The translations under genes and the position numbers were made by a program. Under the pieces are notes generated by a model, which saw only the letters and a list, made by a program, of their open reading frames with translations, was not told the DNA's origin and made no database searches. Shown here piece after piece: positions 23,579 through 31,527 of a DNA stretch of 64,000 nt (positions within the stretch are counted from its first letter, which is position 1; each line of letters opens with the position of its first letter). The DNA comes from Flavobacterium xueshanense (GTDB lineage Bacteria > Bacteroidota > Bacteroidia > Flavobacteriales > Flavobacteriaceae). The stretch covers positions 434,001 through 498,000 of the forward strand of contig NZ_FONQ01000001.1 of assembly GCF_900112975.1 (NCBI RefSeq), read 5' to 3'.

Positions 23579-23610
23579 TTGAATAATTGTTTTTTAAATC
23601 CCTATATTTG
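23579..23610 (+). promoter_or_regulatory. Promoter of the HU gene
   Basis: TTG (23579-23581) and TATATTTG (23603-23610) are 21 bp apart, in agreement with the Bacteroidetes promoter. The predicted leader is about 37 nt. Confidence 0.65.
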
Positions 23611-23652
23611 CAAACTCAAAAAAATAGTACAACATTATAAATAGGAAAGAAA

Positions 23653-23943
23653 ATGACGAAAGCAGATATCGTAGCAAAAATTTCAGAAAAATTAGGTCTT
23701 GAAAAAGGAGATGTACAGGCAACTGTAGAGACTTTTATGAATGAAGTAAAAAATTCATTAGAAACTGGAGACAATGTTTATTTAAGAGGTTTTGGAAGTT
23801 TTATAGTGAAGACTAGAGCGGAAAAAACAGGAAGAAATATTTCTAAAAATACCACAATAAAAATTCCTGCACACAACATTCCTGCATTTAAACCTGCAAA
23901 AGTTTTTGTAGAAGGAGTGAAAACAAATAACGAAGCAAAATAA
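23653..23943 (+). CDS. HU-family DNA-binding protein
   Basis: The 96-residue protein shows the HU/IHF fold: MTKADIVAKISEKLGLEKGDVQATVETFMNEVKNSL, then VYLRGFGSFIVKTRAEKTGRNI and IPAHNIPAFKPAKVFVEGV. The beta arm carries the NIPAF proline that intercalates into DNA. The gene has a strong promoter and is followed 27 bp later by the 30-residue basic protein gene, which probably shares its transcript. Confidence 0.96.
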   Translation: MTKADIVAKISEKLGLEKGDVQATVETFMNEVKNSLETGDNVYLRGFGSFIVKTRAEKTGRNISKNTTIKIPAHNIPAFKPAKVFVEGVKTNNEAK

Positions 23944-23970
23944 TAATATTAATCATAAAATCGACAAGAC

Positions 23971-24063
23971 ATGCCAAGTGGTAAAAAAAGAAAGAGACAT
24001 AAGGTAGCAACGCACAAACGTAAGAAAAGAGCGAGAGCTAACCGTCACAAAAAGAAAAAGTAG
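23971..24063 (+). CDS. Very small, highly basic protein (30 residues), possibly ribosome-associated
   Basis: An ATG frame encodes MPSGKKRKRHKVATHKRKKR and ten further residues ending in four Lys; 17 of the 30 residues are Lys or Arg. The composition and the RKRHKVATHKRKKR stretch resemble the COX24/AURKAIP1 (mS38) and bacterial bS22-type small ribosomal proteins. I consider that the best guess but cannot confirm it. The gene lies between HU and RNase G, and its stop codon is inside the downstream terminator stem, which argues for a real gene. Confidence 0.75.
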   Translation: MPSGKKRKRHKVATHKRKKRARANRHKKKK

Positions 24064-24085
24064 TTTTAAACTACTTTTTTCTTTT
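24053..24085 (+). terminator. Terminator overlapping the 30-residue gene's stop codon
   Basis: AAAAAGTAGTTT and AAACTACTTTTT pair with almost no loop and run into T-rich sequence. The 5' arm contains the TAG stop. Confidence 0.8.
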
Positions 24086-24111
24086 TAAACGTTCATTGAA
24101 ATTGAAAGTTA

Positions 24112-24176
24112 GTCATCAGTATTCAGTTTTTAGTAGTCAGGCAACTGCGAACTTAACACTGCGAACTGCCAGCTAA
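24112..24176. repeat. Low-complexity dispersed repeat (CAGT/ACTGCGAACT type)
   Basis: Stretches such as CAGTATTCAGTTTTTAG and the direct repeat ACTGCGAACTT ... ACTGCGAACTG are of a kind seen repeatedly between Flavobacterium genes. It lies between the small-protein terminator and the RNase G gene. Confidence 0.45.
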
Positions 24177-24255
24177 TTTTCCCCGGGTTCAATACCTGTT
24201 AAAATATTGTTTAATCCATTTGTTCGCTTTGGCGAATAGATAAAAAATTTACAGT

Positions 24256-25800
24256 GTGAATAAAGAATTAATCATTAGATCTAGTTCTGAAGCCGTAGAT
24301 TTTGCCTTATTAAAAGATGGAAAACTAATTGAATTACATAAAGAAGAAGAAAAAAGCAACTTCCAGGTTGGTGATATTTTTATTGCCAAAATCAGGAAAC
24401 CAGTTGCCGGACTTAACGCTGCTTTTGTAAATGTAGGCTTCGAAAAAGATGCTTTTTTACATTATCACGATTTAGGACCTAATTTAGCTTCCCAACTGAA
24501 ATTCATAAAACTTGTAAGCGCAGGTAAATTAAAAGATTTCTCCCTAAAAACCTTTCAGTTTGAAAAAGAAATAGACAAAGATGGTACTATTACTGATGTA
24601 GTAAGCTCCAATCAGTCTGTTTTAGTACAAGTCGTCAAAGAACCTATATCTACCAAAGGACCAAGAATTAGCGCAGAGCTTTCTCTTGCCGGACGTTTTA
24701 TTGTTCTGGTTCCCTTTTCTGACCGTGTTTCTATTTCACAAAAAATAGAAGACAAAAAAGAAAAAGACCGTTTGAAACGATTAGTACAATCCATCAAACC
24801 AAAAGGATTTGGTGTTATTGTTCGCACAGTAGCCGAAGGCAAAAATACAGCCGAATTAGAAAAAGATTTGCAGAACCTGCTCAGCAGATGGACTGCAATG
24901 TGTAAAAAATTACCAACTGCTCATCATCCGTCTAAAGTACTAGGAGAACTCAACAGAGCTTCTTCAATATTAAGAGATGTATTTAATGATACCTTTAGTG
25001 GTATTCAAATTGATGACGAAGAGTTGTACAACCAAACAAAGGATTATTTGCAAGAAATTGCACCATCCAAACAATCAATCGTTAAGTTTTATCAATCAAA
25101 AGACACACCTATTTTTGAGAAATACAACATAGAGAGACAAATCAAAACTTCTTTTGGAAAAACAGTATCCATGAGTAAAGGGGCTTATCTTATTATCGAA
25201 CATACTGAAGCTTTGCACGTTATCGACGTAAACAGCGGAAACCGTTCTAATAAAGCCACCAACCAGGAAGATACAGCCATGGAAGTGAATATGATTGCAG
25301 CTGCCGAAATTGCCAGACAATTACGTCTTCGTGATATGGGTGGAATCATTGTAGTCGATTTTATCGATATGTCAAATCCTGAAAATCGTAAAGTTTTGTT
25401 CGATTTCTTGAAAGAAGAAATGAGCGACGATAAAGCGAAACACAAGATCTTACCTCCGAGTAAATTTGGATTAGTTCAAATTACAAGACAAAGAGTAAGA
25501 CCAGAAGTAAATATTAAGACCAGAGAAGAAGATCCAAACAATGAAAGCGGCGAAATTGAAGCGCCAATTCAAATCATTGATAAAATCGCTTTTGATCTGG
25601 AAAGAGTATTAAAAAACCACAAAGATGTTGTGCTTAATGTACATCCGTTTGTGGCCGCATACCTTACCAAAGGTTTTCCATCATTACGTTCAAAATGGTT
25701 TCTTGAACATAAAAAGTGGGTGAAAATCATACCTCGTGATGCTTACACGTATTTAGAATATCATTTCTACGACAAAAAAGAAAATGCTGTCATAGAATAA
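24256..25800 (+). CDS. rng: Ribonuclease E/G family protein (RNase G-like)
   Basis: The 514-residue enzyme starts at GTG (24256); no ATG fits the family N-terminus NKELIIRSSSEAVDFALLKDG. It has the S1-type RNA-binding part (GDIFIAKIRKPVAGLNAAFVNVG), the RNase H-like/DNase I-like core with metal-binding Asp near 323 (VIDVNSGN) and 367 (GGIIVVDFIDM), and no long C-terminal scaffold. That makes it G-type rather than E-type. It processes rRNA and mRNA 5' ends in relatives. Confidence 0.95.
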   Translation: MNKELIIRSSSEAVDFALLKDGKLIELHKEEEKSNFQVGDIFIAKIRKPVAGLNAAFVNVGFEKDAFLHYHDLGPNLASQLKFIKLVSAGKLKDFSLKTFQFEKEIDKDGTITDVVSSNQSVLVQVVKEPISTKGPRISAELSLAGRFIVLVPFSDRVSISQKIEDKKEKDRLKRLVQSIKPKGFGVIVRTVAEGKNTAELEKDLQNLLSRWTAMCKKLPTAHHPSKVLGELNRASSILRDVFNDTFSGIQIDDEELYNQTKDYLQEIAPSKQSIVKFYQSKDTPIFEKYNIERQIKTSFGKTVSMSKGAYLIIEHTEALHVIDVNSGNRSNKATNQEDTAMEVNMIAAAEIARQLRLRDMGGIIVVDFIDMSNPENRKVLFDFLKEEMSDDKAKHKILPPSKFGLVQITRQRVRPEVNIKTREEDPNNESGEIEAPIQIIDKIAFDLERVLKNHKDVVLNVHPFVAAYLTKGFPSLRSKWFLEHKKWVKIIPRDAYTYLEYHFYDKKENAVIE

Positions 25801-25806
25801 ATAACA

Positions 25807-25838
25807 AACTCCTCAAGAAATTGAGGAGTTTTTTTTTG
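25807..25838 (+). terminator. Terminator of rng
   Basis: AACTCCTCA and TGAGGAGTT pair around a 6-nt loop, followed by T9, 7 bp after the stop. Confidence 0.92.
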
Positions 25839-25851
25839 CTCTTTTTTTTCA

Positions 25852-25955
25852 GGAGCTATTTCCAGCTATACGTTACAATCTTTCTAGTCCTGAACTTGTT
25901 TCAGGATCCTGAAACAAGTTCAGGACTAGAAAGGATTTTCACTTCTATCTGGGCT
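25852..25955 (+). repeat. Structured GGAG repeat, copy B (long-palindrome type)
   Basis: The 104-bp element starts GGAGCTATTTCCAGCTAT and ends CTATCTGGGCT. Its core (25880-25933) is a perfect 54-bp palindrome centred on GGATCC, identical to the core of copy C at 34059-34112. The ends pair AGC/GCT and CCAG/CTGG with a TATTT bulge. It lies 14 bp after the rng terminator's T run, between convergent rng and tadA. Confidence 0.9.
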
Positions 25956-25974
25956 AGGGTATTCGAGTATTATA

Positions 25975-26418
25975 TTACCTCCTTCTTTCCACAAAAAATC
26001 GCTTCATCAACTCCGAAGCTTCATTTGCCAAAATACCTTTCACAACAGTTGTTTTAGGATGCAATTGCGTTCCCATTTTTACAAAACCACGATTGTCATC
26101 TGTGGCTCCATACACAATTCTTGAAATCTGACTCCAATACAAAGCGCCGGCGCACATCTGGCAAGGTTCCAGTGTGACGTAAAGCGTACAACCCATTAAA
26201 TATTTCCCGCCAAGATAATTCGCAGCAGCAGTGATGGATTGCATTTCGGCGTGAGCCGTAACGTCATGAAGTAATTCGGTTAAATTATGACTTCTGGCAA
26301 TGACTTTATTATCAATGACAATAAGAGCGCCAACAGGAATTTCGCCCTTTTCAAAAGCCATTTCGGCTTCCTGCAACGCTTTTTTCATGAAATATTCGTC
26401 GGTGAAAGGATTTATCAT
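25975..26418 (-). CDS. tadA: tRNA-specific adenosine deaminase TadA
   Basis: The 147-residue deaminase has zinc and proton-shuttle residues in THAEMQSI and LEPCQMCAGALYWSQI, and the family tail VYGATDDNRG. It converts the wobble A34 of tRNA-Arg(ACG) to inosine. Its start is only 39 bp from the dxs ATG on the other strand. A TATTTTTG element on the minus strand (26424-26431) lies 5 nt before the ATG, so the mRNA may be nearly leaderless. Confidence 0.95.
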   Translation of the reverse strand: MINPFTDEYFMKKALQEAEMAFEKGEIPVGALIVIDNKVIARSHNLTELLHDVTAHAEMQSITAAANYLGGKYLMGCTLYVTLEPCQMCAGALYWSQISRIVYGATDDNRGFVKMGTQLHPKTTVVKGILANEASELMKRFFVERRR

Positions 26419-26420
26419 AA

Positions 26421-26453
26421 TTGCAAAAATACAGTATTCAATTCGTACATTTG
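26421..26453 (+). promoter_or_regulatory. Overlapping divergent promoters of dxs and tadA
   Basis: For dxs, TTG at 26421-26423 and TACATTTG at 26446-26453 are 22 bp apart, and the ATG follows 4 nt later. For tadA, TATTTTTG (minus strand, 26424-26431) is 5 nt from its ATG. The two promoters occupy the same 33 bp, so they should exclude each other. Confidence 0.5.
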
Positions 26454-26457
26454 CCCC

Positions 26458-28239
26458 ATGTCAGATAATTTACTTTCAAACATAAACAATCCAACCGATT
26501 TACGCCTGCTTGATGAATCCCAACTTCCTGAAGTCGCTCAAGAATTACGCGATTTCATTATCGATATTGTGGCTGTAAAAGAAGGACATCTTGGCGCAAG
26601 CCTAGGAGTTATCGAATTGACTATTGCATTGCATTACGTTTTTGACACACCAAATGATTTATTGATTTGGGATGTAGGCCATCAAGCCTACGGACATAAA
26701 ATACTCACAGGCCGAAGAGAAAGCTTTCATACCAATAGGCGACTCGGCGGTATTTCCGGTTTCCCAAAAAGGAGTGAAAGTATTTACGATGCCTTTGGCG
26801 TAGGCCACTCCTCTACTTCCATTTCTGCAGCTTTAGGAATGGCAATTGCTTCTAATTTAAAAGGCGATTTCAACAAACAACATATAGCGGTGATTGGCGA
26901 CGCTTCTATAGCCTCAGGAATGGCTTTTGAAGGCTTAAATCACGCCGGAGTTACTGATGCAAATTTATTAGTAATTCTAAATGATAACGCCATCGGAATT
27001 GACCCAAGTGTCGGCGCTTTAAAACAATATCTCACTGCCGTAAAAGAAGGAAAAAATCCGAGGCAAAATAATATGATTAAATCATTGAATTTTGATTATT
27101 CAGGTCCAATAGACGGTCATGATATTTTTGCCGTTATCAAAGAACTGAAACGCTTACAAAAAGTAAAAGGACCAAAATTTCTTCATATCATTACCACCAA
27201 AGGAAAAGGCTTGCAACAAGCCGAAGAAGACCAGGTAAAATACCATGCTCCCGGAAAATTTGATGCTTTAACAGGAGAAATTCACATTAAATCAGAAGAA
27301 AATTTACCTCCGAAATATCAGGATGTTTTTGGCTTGACGGTTTTGGATTTGGCTAGAAAAAATGAGAAAATAATCGGGATTACACCTGCAATGCCGTCCG
27401 GAAGTTCGTTGAAATTCATGATGGATGCATTTCCTAAACGTGCTTTTGACGTGGGAATTGCTGAACAACATGCGGTTACCTTGGCTGCCGGAATGGCAAC
27501 TCAAGGAATGATTGTATATTGCAATATTTACTCGACTTTTTTACAAAGAGCCTACGACCAGATAATCCACGATGTGGCTCTGCAAAATCTTCCGGTAATT
27601 TTTTGTCTGGACAGAGCCGGTTTAGTGGGAGAAGATGGAGCAACGCATCACGGTGTTTTTGATTTGGCTTATCTGCGTTGCATTCCTAATATGATTATTC
27701 ATGCCCCAATAAATGAAATAGCGTTACAAAATATTTTATATACAGCGCAATTGGGATTAAATCATCCTATCGCAATTCGTTATCCGAGAGGACGCGGTGT
27801 CATTGCAGATTGGCAAACGCAACATTTTGGTAATTATGAAAAAATAGCAATTGGCAAAAGTGTTTGTATCAAACAAGGTTCGAAAGTAGCCGTTTTATCC
27901 AATGGAACTGTTGGCAATAATGTCTCTTTGGCTATAGCCAAAATGAAACATCCGGAAACCATTGCACATTATGATTTTTCATTTGTCAAACCATTAGATG
28001 ACAAAGTATTACATACCATTTTTCATAAATTTACAACCATCATAACGATAGAAGACGGTATTATAAAAGGCGGTTTCGGTAGTGCGATTCTCGAGTTTGC
28101 TTCTGAGAATAACTATACTTCAAAAGTAACGGTTCTGGGTATTCCGGATGAATTTATTGAACACGGAACTGTAGCTGAATTACAACAATATTGCAAAATT
28201 GACGTTAAAAGTCTTGAAATACTTTTTTCAAGTTATTAA
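26458..28239 (+). CDS. dxs: 1-deoxy-D-xylulose-5-phosphate synthase
   Basis: The start at 26458 (MSDNLLSNINNPTDLRLL) gives 593 residues and the family N-terminus; longer frames would run into tadA. The TPP-binding motif GDASIASGMAFEGLNHAG to LNDNAIGID (about residues 148-180), the proton-shuttling His in IPIDGHD-type sequence (written GPIDGHD) and the catalytic Glu in DVGIAEQHAVTLAAGMA (about residue 335) are present. It makes DXP for isoprenoids and for thiamin and pyridoxal synthesis. It uses TPP, so it depends on thiamin supply. Confidence 0.97.
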   Translation: MSDNLLSNINNPTDLRLLDESQLPEVAQELRDFIIDIVAVKEGHLGASLGVIELTIALHYVFDTPNDLLIWDVGHQAYGHKILTGRRESFHTNRRLGGISGFPKRSESIYDAFGVGHSSTSISAALGMAIASNLKGDFNKQHIAVIGDASIASGMAFEGLNHAGVTDANLLVILNDNAIGIDPSVGALKQYLTAVKEGKNPRQNNMIKSLNFDYSGPIDGHDIFAVIKELKRLQKVKGPKFLHIITTKGKGLQQAEEDQVKYHAPGKFDALTGEIHIKSEENLPPKYQDVFGLTVLDLARKNEKIIGITPAMPSGSSLKFMMDAFPKRAFDVGIAEQHAVTLAAGMATQGMIVYCNIYSTFLQRAYDQIIHDVALQNLPVIFCLDRAGLVGEDGATHHGVFDLAYLRCIPNMIIHAPINEIALQNILYTAQLGLNHPIAIRYPRGRGVIADWQTQHFGNYEKIAIGKSVCIKQGSKVAVLSNGTVGNNVSLAIAKMKHPETIAHYDFSFVKPLDDKVLHTIFHKFTTIITIEDGIIKGGFGSAILEFASENNYTSKVTVLGIPDEFIEHGTVAELQQYCKIDVKSLEILFSSY

Positions 28240-28277
28240 AATAATTATTTTGCCCTCTTAAATACAACTACACTATA

Positions 28278-29312
28278 ATGAAATTATTAACCTACACATT
28301 ATTACTACTTGCATTCACAATTCCTCTTCATTGTTTTTCCCAAGAAGTAACATACACCACTCTTCCCGATGGACTTACACCTGTAACAACACTAACAACC
28401 ACAGGAAAATCATTGCATGTCCCACTAAAAATACAAACCAAAACACACTTCCTTCCTTTAACTTATTGGAGTAAAAAAAACAGTTTGGGCTTTGACATTT
28501 CCGAAGTGGCTTTCGTCAACTGGTCTGCCGGGGGAACAAGTTCAATTTCAGGTTTATTTAAAGGTAAATTTCATAGAGTTTATAACCGAAGTAATTACAA
28601 CTGGTCAAATGAGTTAATCGTAAAATACGGTTTGAATAAACAAGACGGAATTGATCTTAGAAAAACCGAAGATGCCATCCAATTTAACTCCACATTTGGC
28701 TACAGAAAAGACACGCTTTCAAACTGGTTTCATTCGGCTAAATTTAATTTCAATACGCAATTTACTAACGGTTACGCGTATCCAAATATTGAAAAAGCGA
28801 TTTCAAAACCCTTTGCACCTGCTTACATTTTTATGGGAATAGGCGCTGAAAATATTGACAAAGATAAGAACAGAACATTTTATATCTCTCCATTTACATT
28901 CAAAACAACTTTAGTTTTAGATCAAAGACTGGCTGATCAAGGTGCCTTTGGTGTTCCTAAGGCTACTTACGATCTGGATGGAAATTTACTCACTGAAGGA
29001 GAAAGATCAAAAATGGAACTTGGTTTTTTAATAACCAATAAATACAAAAAAGAAATCTTCAAAAATGTCATTTTAGAAAACCGCTTAAGCTTATATTCAG
29101 ACTATGTAAATCGTTTTGGAAATATAGACGTAGACTGCGATTTACAAGTCGAACTTGTGGTGAATCAATACGTAAAAGCCAATATTGGAGCACATGTTAT
29201 ATATGACGACGATATCAAATCAAAAAGAGAAATTGCTGGAATACAAGTAACAGAAGGCCCAAAAACACAAATAAGGCAGGCTATAGGTGTTGGAATTGAG
29301 TATATATTTTAA
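28278..29312 (+). CDS. DUF3078 family outer-membrane protein
   Basis: The 344-residue protein has a signal peptide (LLTYTLLLLAFTIPLHCFS). DUF3078 features are WSKKNSLGFDISEVAFVNWSAGG, NELIVKYGLNKQDG, RKTEDAIQFNSTFGYR and the C-terminal VGIEYIF ending in Phe, as in outer-membrane barrels. The function is unknown. It follows dxs by 38 bp on the same strand, and its 3' end is 3 bp from that of the convergent dgt gene. Confidence 0.92.
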   Translation: MKLLTYTLLLLAFTIPLHCFSQEVTYTTLPDGLTPVTTLTTTGKSLHVPLKIQTKTHFLPLTYWSKKNSLGFDISEVAFVNWSAGGTSSISGLFKGKFHRVYNRSNYNWSNELIVKYGLNKQDGIDLRKTEDAIQFNSTFGYRKDTLSNWFHSAKFNFNTQFTNGYAYPNIEKAISKPFAPAYIFMGIGAENIDKDKNRTFYISPFTFKTTLVLDQRLADQGAFGVPKATYDLDGNLLTEGERSKMELGFLITNKYKKEIFKNVILENRLSLYSDYVNRFGNIDVDCDLQVELVVNQYVKANIGAHVIYDDDIKSKREIAGIQVTEGPKTQIRQAIGVGIEYIF

Positions 29313-29315
29313 AAA

Positions 29316-30665
29316 TTAATTCTTTTTTCTCCCCTTAATAGTTTCAAATAATTCCAGTGCATTACCATCGGTAAGCATGGATACATAATGACAAATATGA
29401 AGTAATCTTGCGTATAGGTCCTCTTTTTCAAGATGATGTTTCTCAGGCAACATTTTCAGAATTAAAGAGTCGTAATTAGACGTATTCCCGTTGTATTTAT
29501 TATTAAAAGCCGTAATGAATTTATCCAACAACGTTTGAATAATCTGATAGCCAACAATCTCTTTTTCGATGACTTCACGGCTTTGGTAAATATTATTAAC
29601 ACTAATCTTGATAATATCATCCATTTGTGCTTTATACTTGCTTTTATCCATGATCGCAAAAGGGAATTTACCTTCCAGAATTAATGTTTCATTTTCGATA
29701 AATACTTTTACTGCATCACTGATTAAACTACCAATAGCTAAGGCACGTAAATAACTTATCCGATCTTCTTTAGTAGTAAGCGTTTTATATTTGGAAGTGT
29801 CTATACTGTCTTTTACCAATTTTATCAAATATTCTAAAGCAAAATCTTCGGAAACTAATCCTAAGTTTATTCCGTCTTCAAAATCAATGATGGTATAGCA
29901 AATATCATCGGCTGCTTCCACTAAATAAGCCAAAGGATGTCTTTCAAAACCAATGTCGGTTCCTGATTTATTTGGAATCAAACCCATATCTAAAGCCACA
30001 TCTTGAAAAAAAGCTTTGTCGGTTTGAAAGAAACCGTATTTTTTATCGGCAATTTCTTTGGTTGGTTTTTTAGGTAAACTTTCTTTAGGATATTTCATAA
30101 AAGCACCCAATGTTGCATACGAAATTCGAAGTCCTCCTTCAATTCCGGGACGACTGGCTGTCAGTACCGAAAACCCATTGGCATTTCCTTCAAAATCAAT
30201 CAAATCCTGCCATTCTTTTGCCGTAAGCTGGTCTTTGTATTGCTGTCCTTTTCCAATGGAGAAATATTCTCCAATCGCTTTTTCGCCAGAATGTCCAAAA
30301 GGAGGATTCCCAATATCGTGCGCCAAAGATGCGGCGGCAACAATAGCCCCAAAATCATTCATGTGATAGCCATGAACTTCTTTCAGATGTGGGTATTTTT
30401 CAATTATTTTTTTACCAACCAATCGTCCTAGAGAACGCCCCACAACCGAAACTTCTAAACTATGCGTTAACCTGGTGTGAACAAAATCAGTTTTTGATAA
30501 CGGAATAACCTGCGTTTTATCCTGCAAACTTCTAAAAGCCGCCGAGAAAATAATACGATCGTAATCCACCTCAAAACCCAAACGAGTATCGTCTTGTTCT
30601 ACACGCAATCTTTTGCCTTTGTCGCCTTGTCGTTTCAGTGATAAAAGTTGTTCCCAGTTCATCAT
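29316..30665 (-). CDS. dgt: dNTP triphosphohydrolase (dGTPase family)
   Basis: I start at the ATG pair at 30665/30662 (MMNWEQLLSLKRQGDKGKR), dropping an upstream in-frame extension. The about 449-residue enzyme shows the HD-domain metal ligands: RLTHSLEVSVVGRSLG and SLAHDIGNPPFGHSGE, then FERHPLAYLVEAADDICYTIIDFEDG. It hydrolyses dGTP (or other dNTPs) to nucleoside and triphosphate. Its presence 1-4 kb from the nrd genes fits dNTP pool control, although co-regulation is not shown. Confidence 0.95.
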   Translation of the reverse strand: MMNWEQLLSLKRQGDKGKRLRVEQDDTRLGFEVDYDRIIFSAAFRSLQDKTQVIPLSKTDFVHTRLTHSLEVSVVGRSLGRLVGKKIIEKYPHLKEVHGYHMNDFGAIVAAASLAHDIGNPPFGHSGEKAIGEYFSIGKGQQYKDQLTAKEWQDLIDFEGNANGFSVLTASRPGIEGGLRISYATLGAFMKYPKESLPKKPTKEIADKKYGFFQTDKAFFQDVALDMGLIPNKSGTDIGFERHPLAYLVEAADDICYTIIDFEDGINLGLVSEDFALEYLIKLVKDSIDTSKYKTLTTKEDRISYLRALAIGSLISDAVKVFIENETLILEGKFPFAIMDKSKYKAQMDDIIKISVNNIYQSREVIEKEIVGYQIIQTLLDKFITAFNNKYNGNTSNYDSLILKMLPEKHHLEKEDLYARLLHICHYVSMLTDGNALELFETIKGRKKN

Positions 30666-30766
30666 TTTATTTTTGGTATTTAAAAGGAGCGAATATAAAG
30701 AAAAGGATGTGTTTAAAAACAAAAAAGCAGTCTAAAATGACCGCTATTTTTATCTTTTCTATTTCT

Positions 30767-31243
30767 TTATTCCTCAGAAAACATTTTCTTTTTCTCAAGA
30801 AATTCGTGTTTTTTCACCACATAAGTAACTGATAATGTATCATGCCATCCTCTATTAGCAGTTAAAAAAGAAAAAGGCTCAAAAGGAATTAATCTAGAAA
30901 GTGTTCTAATCATTACACTTTTCATGTTGGGTCTTGAACCGTCATGCTTTACAACCATTGTTTTCGTGAAATACTTCCCGAAGGTTCTGGAAAAGTACAT
31001 TTCAGTAATTAAATAATAAAAAAACAAGATAACAAGTCCGAAAAAGAAACTTTCAACTACGCTTAATGATGTAACCCAATTTGATCCTGTATCACTTTGA
31101 GTCAAATCTCCAATTAAAATTATGGTTGTACCAATACTGATTCCGATAACATAAATTATAAATATATCGATAAGGAGATTCAGGAAACGCTTGCTTTTGG
31201 AAGCTAATAAATCATCTGTAACAGTAAATTTTCTATTTTCCAT
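30767..31243 (-). CDS. RDD family membrane protein
   Basis: The 158-residue protein has the RDD pattern: KRFLNLLIDIFIIYVIGISIG opens the first membrane segment, a second segment FFFGLVILFFYYLITEMYF follows, then the conserved SRTFGKYFTKTMVV and RTLSRLIPFEPFSFL. A long soluble tail is absent. Function is unknown; some RDD proteins are proposed ion antiporters. It is followed 102 bp later by dgt on the same strand. Confidence 0.88.
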   Translation of the reverse strand: MENRKFTVTDDLLASKSKRFLNLLIDIFIIYVIGISIGTTIILIGDLTQSDTGSNWVTSLSVVESFFFGLVILFFYYLITEMYFSRTFGKYFTKTMVVKHDGSRPNMKSVMIRTLSRLIPFEPFSFLTANRGWHDTLSVTYVVKKHEFLEKKKMFSEE

Positions 31244-31342
31244 TTTAATGTTTTTGATTATAATAAAAAGGGTTTTAAGGCTAATAACTATCCCAAATAT
31301 AGTGAATTATTTACAAATGTTAATGTTAAATCTTGGTGTTTT

Positions 31343-31421
31343 AGACCCGATTGAAGTGGAAATCCTTTTTATTTTTTCTTTAAAAATAAAAAGATTGCAA
31401 CGGAAAGCGGGAGATAGCTCC
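31343..31421 (-). repeat. Structured GGAG repeat, copy D (short-core type)
   Basis: Read on the minus strand the 79-bp element starts GGAGCTATCTCCCGCT and ends CAATCGGGTCT. Its core arms CTTTTTATTTTT and AAAAATAAAAAG match copy A with a loop one base longer. It abuts the T run of the nrdA terminator and lies between nrdA and the RDD gene. Confidence 0.88.
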
Positions 31422-31423
31422 AA

Positions 31424-31460
31424 AAAAAAAGCAGTCATCATTACAATAACTGCCTTTTTG
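31424..31460 (-). terminator. Terminator of nrdA
   Basis: On the minus strand AAAAGGCAGT and ACTGCTTTTTT pair around a loop with one bulged base, and a run of T follows. The run ends exactly where repeat D begins. Confidence 0.65.
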
Positions 31461-31527
31461 TTTTAAACCCATTTAGTTGATGTCAACAAAATGGTTTCAA
31501 AATGAGTTTGCTTCGTTCCTCGCTGAC

